This document shows positions 63,112 through 64,000 of a stretch of DNA of 64,000 bases, piece after piece (position 1 is the stretch's first letter; each line of letters opens with the position of its first letter). This DNA is from Membranipora membranacea (taxonomy: Eukaryota; Bryozoa; Gymnolaemata; Cheilostomatida; Membraniporidae). The notes beneath the pieces are model-generated. The model searched no databases. It had not been told where the DNA came from and worked only from the letters and a program-made list of their open reading frames with translations. Both the position numbers and the translations under genes were made by a program. The DNA lies in NCBI GenBank assembly GCA_914767715.1, contig OU612071.1, positions 19,526,948 through 19,590,947 on the forward strand, in the 5' to 3' direction.

Positions 63112-64000
63112 TGATCACTCACAGTGAGTTGTTAGTGTTAGGATCCCCCTGAGAATTCAACTATCATGTGCCTCTTAGGCTATGCGCATGTAATGAGTGC
63201 ATCGTCCTTGTCCTGCACGAGGTCATTGCAACAAACATTTTCTATTTCAATTTATAAAGCTTTCAAAGACAACGAAAAATTGTCATGATTACGTAGTGGT
63301 GATGCGGAGATTTGATTTGAAATTTGGCCATCAAATGGTATTTTGGGTCAGTATGTAAACTTTCTAGGGTTTTTATATTGTAGTGCGCTCTAATCCTTAT
63401 TTTTTATACTGTTTTTTACTTTTTCTATGCCATTGTCTATGTTCTTTATTTTGATACCTCTAGTACTCCAACCCGTGATATTATACCCAGCTCCGCTTGT
63501 AAAGCTCAATTTTAACAGTGATATTACCAAAAATTAGACTTTTCCCTGATTACGTCGCAACAATTAACATTAAGCTAGCCTCCCTCCATAGCTATGAGCT
63601 TGAATCCTACAAACTTTTTGTCGTCAGCAAGAACATAGCTAAAAAACCTTCAAACTTCAGGCGTCAGGCAAGTAAATTTAAAAGTGGTAATGCAAAAAGA
63701 CAACTGACTGGGAACCTTGCCTACGTCAGACATCTGCGAATGATAGACTAGGCTCTGTCAATCAATAGAATAGACCATCAGTGGATTACTGTTGGAACCA
63801 TAATCTTCAGTAAATCTGATAATAATGATAGTTGCGTTTTTGGATCTAAGTGAGAGGAATGCTACCGTATCTTGTGCGAACATCAGACTTGGCTAGGTTG
63901 CATAATAACGGTGAACATAATGGTCAACTCAACATGCCCTATCGAGCATCTGGGCTTATCACAACATGTATATCTCTTTAAAGGCTAATTTTCAGAACTG
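63112..64000. other. 3' flank of the KIF14-like gene
   Basis: No exon could be supported. No canonical AATAAA was seen in the first few hundred bases after the stop, so the 3' UTR end is undetermined. Confidence 0.4.

Overview
The window is nuclear DNA from an animal, with AT-rich sequence, GT-AG introns and genes on both strands. The gene set is metazoan: alpha-tubulin acetyltransferase, flotillin and a KIF14-type kinesin. A TIR-like/TPR protein and very many small DNA transposons suggest an early-branching invertebrate. A sponge is my guess, but nothing in the sequence fixes the phylum. No bacterial operon, rRNA, intact tRNA or CRISPR array is present.

Layout. 1-0.56 kb: last exon of an NPF-motif protein (+). 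0.6-5 kb: mobile-element debris (hAT-like ends, a LINE 3' end, a perfect TA-flanked MITE, a tRNA-derived SINE, a TTAA-flanked MITE). 5.1-10.8 kb: ATAT1 (-), 8 exons, 406 aa. A 291-bp divergent promoter with three CCAAT boxes separates it from flotillin (+, 11.1-19.5 kb, 10 exons, 429 aa). 20.7-24.5 kb: a 5-exon gene (-), 711 aa, with an N-terminal acylation signal, a TIR-like domain and KLC-type TPRs, convergent with flotillin. 24.5-34.2 kb: mostly non-coding, with three weakly supported exons and several short repeats. 34.3-63.1 kb: a KIF14-like kinesin (+) of 29 coding exons and 1,321 aa. Its 8.8-kb intron 26 contains two complete spliced genes on the opposite strand, each coding for a small single-pass membrane protein. 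63.1-64 kb: no gene seen.

All five complete multi-exon models were assembled by reading GT-AG sites and phases by eye. Each gives a total exactly divisible by three and an uninterrupted frame.

The most unusual structure lies in the kinesin motor. The 3' part of exon 10 (helix alpha5, strand beta8, helix alpha6), with its splice donor, is repeated 13 times in tandem, and five of these units form a block that is itself duplicated. The first three donors are in the same frame, so alternative donor choice could give motors with one, two or three copies of this segment. The second highlight is the predicted lipid-anchored TIR-TPR protein, which keeps the WCxxE glutamate typical of NAD-cleaving TIR domains.

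Functional themes are microtubules (tubulin acetylation, kinesin) and membrane microdomains (flotillin, the predicted acylated TIR protein). I see no proof that neighbouring genes work in one pathway.
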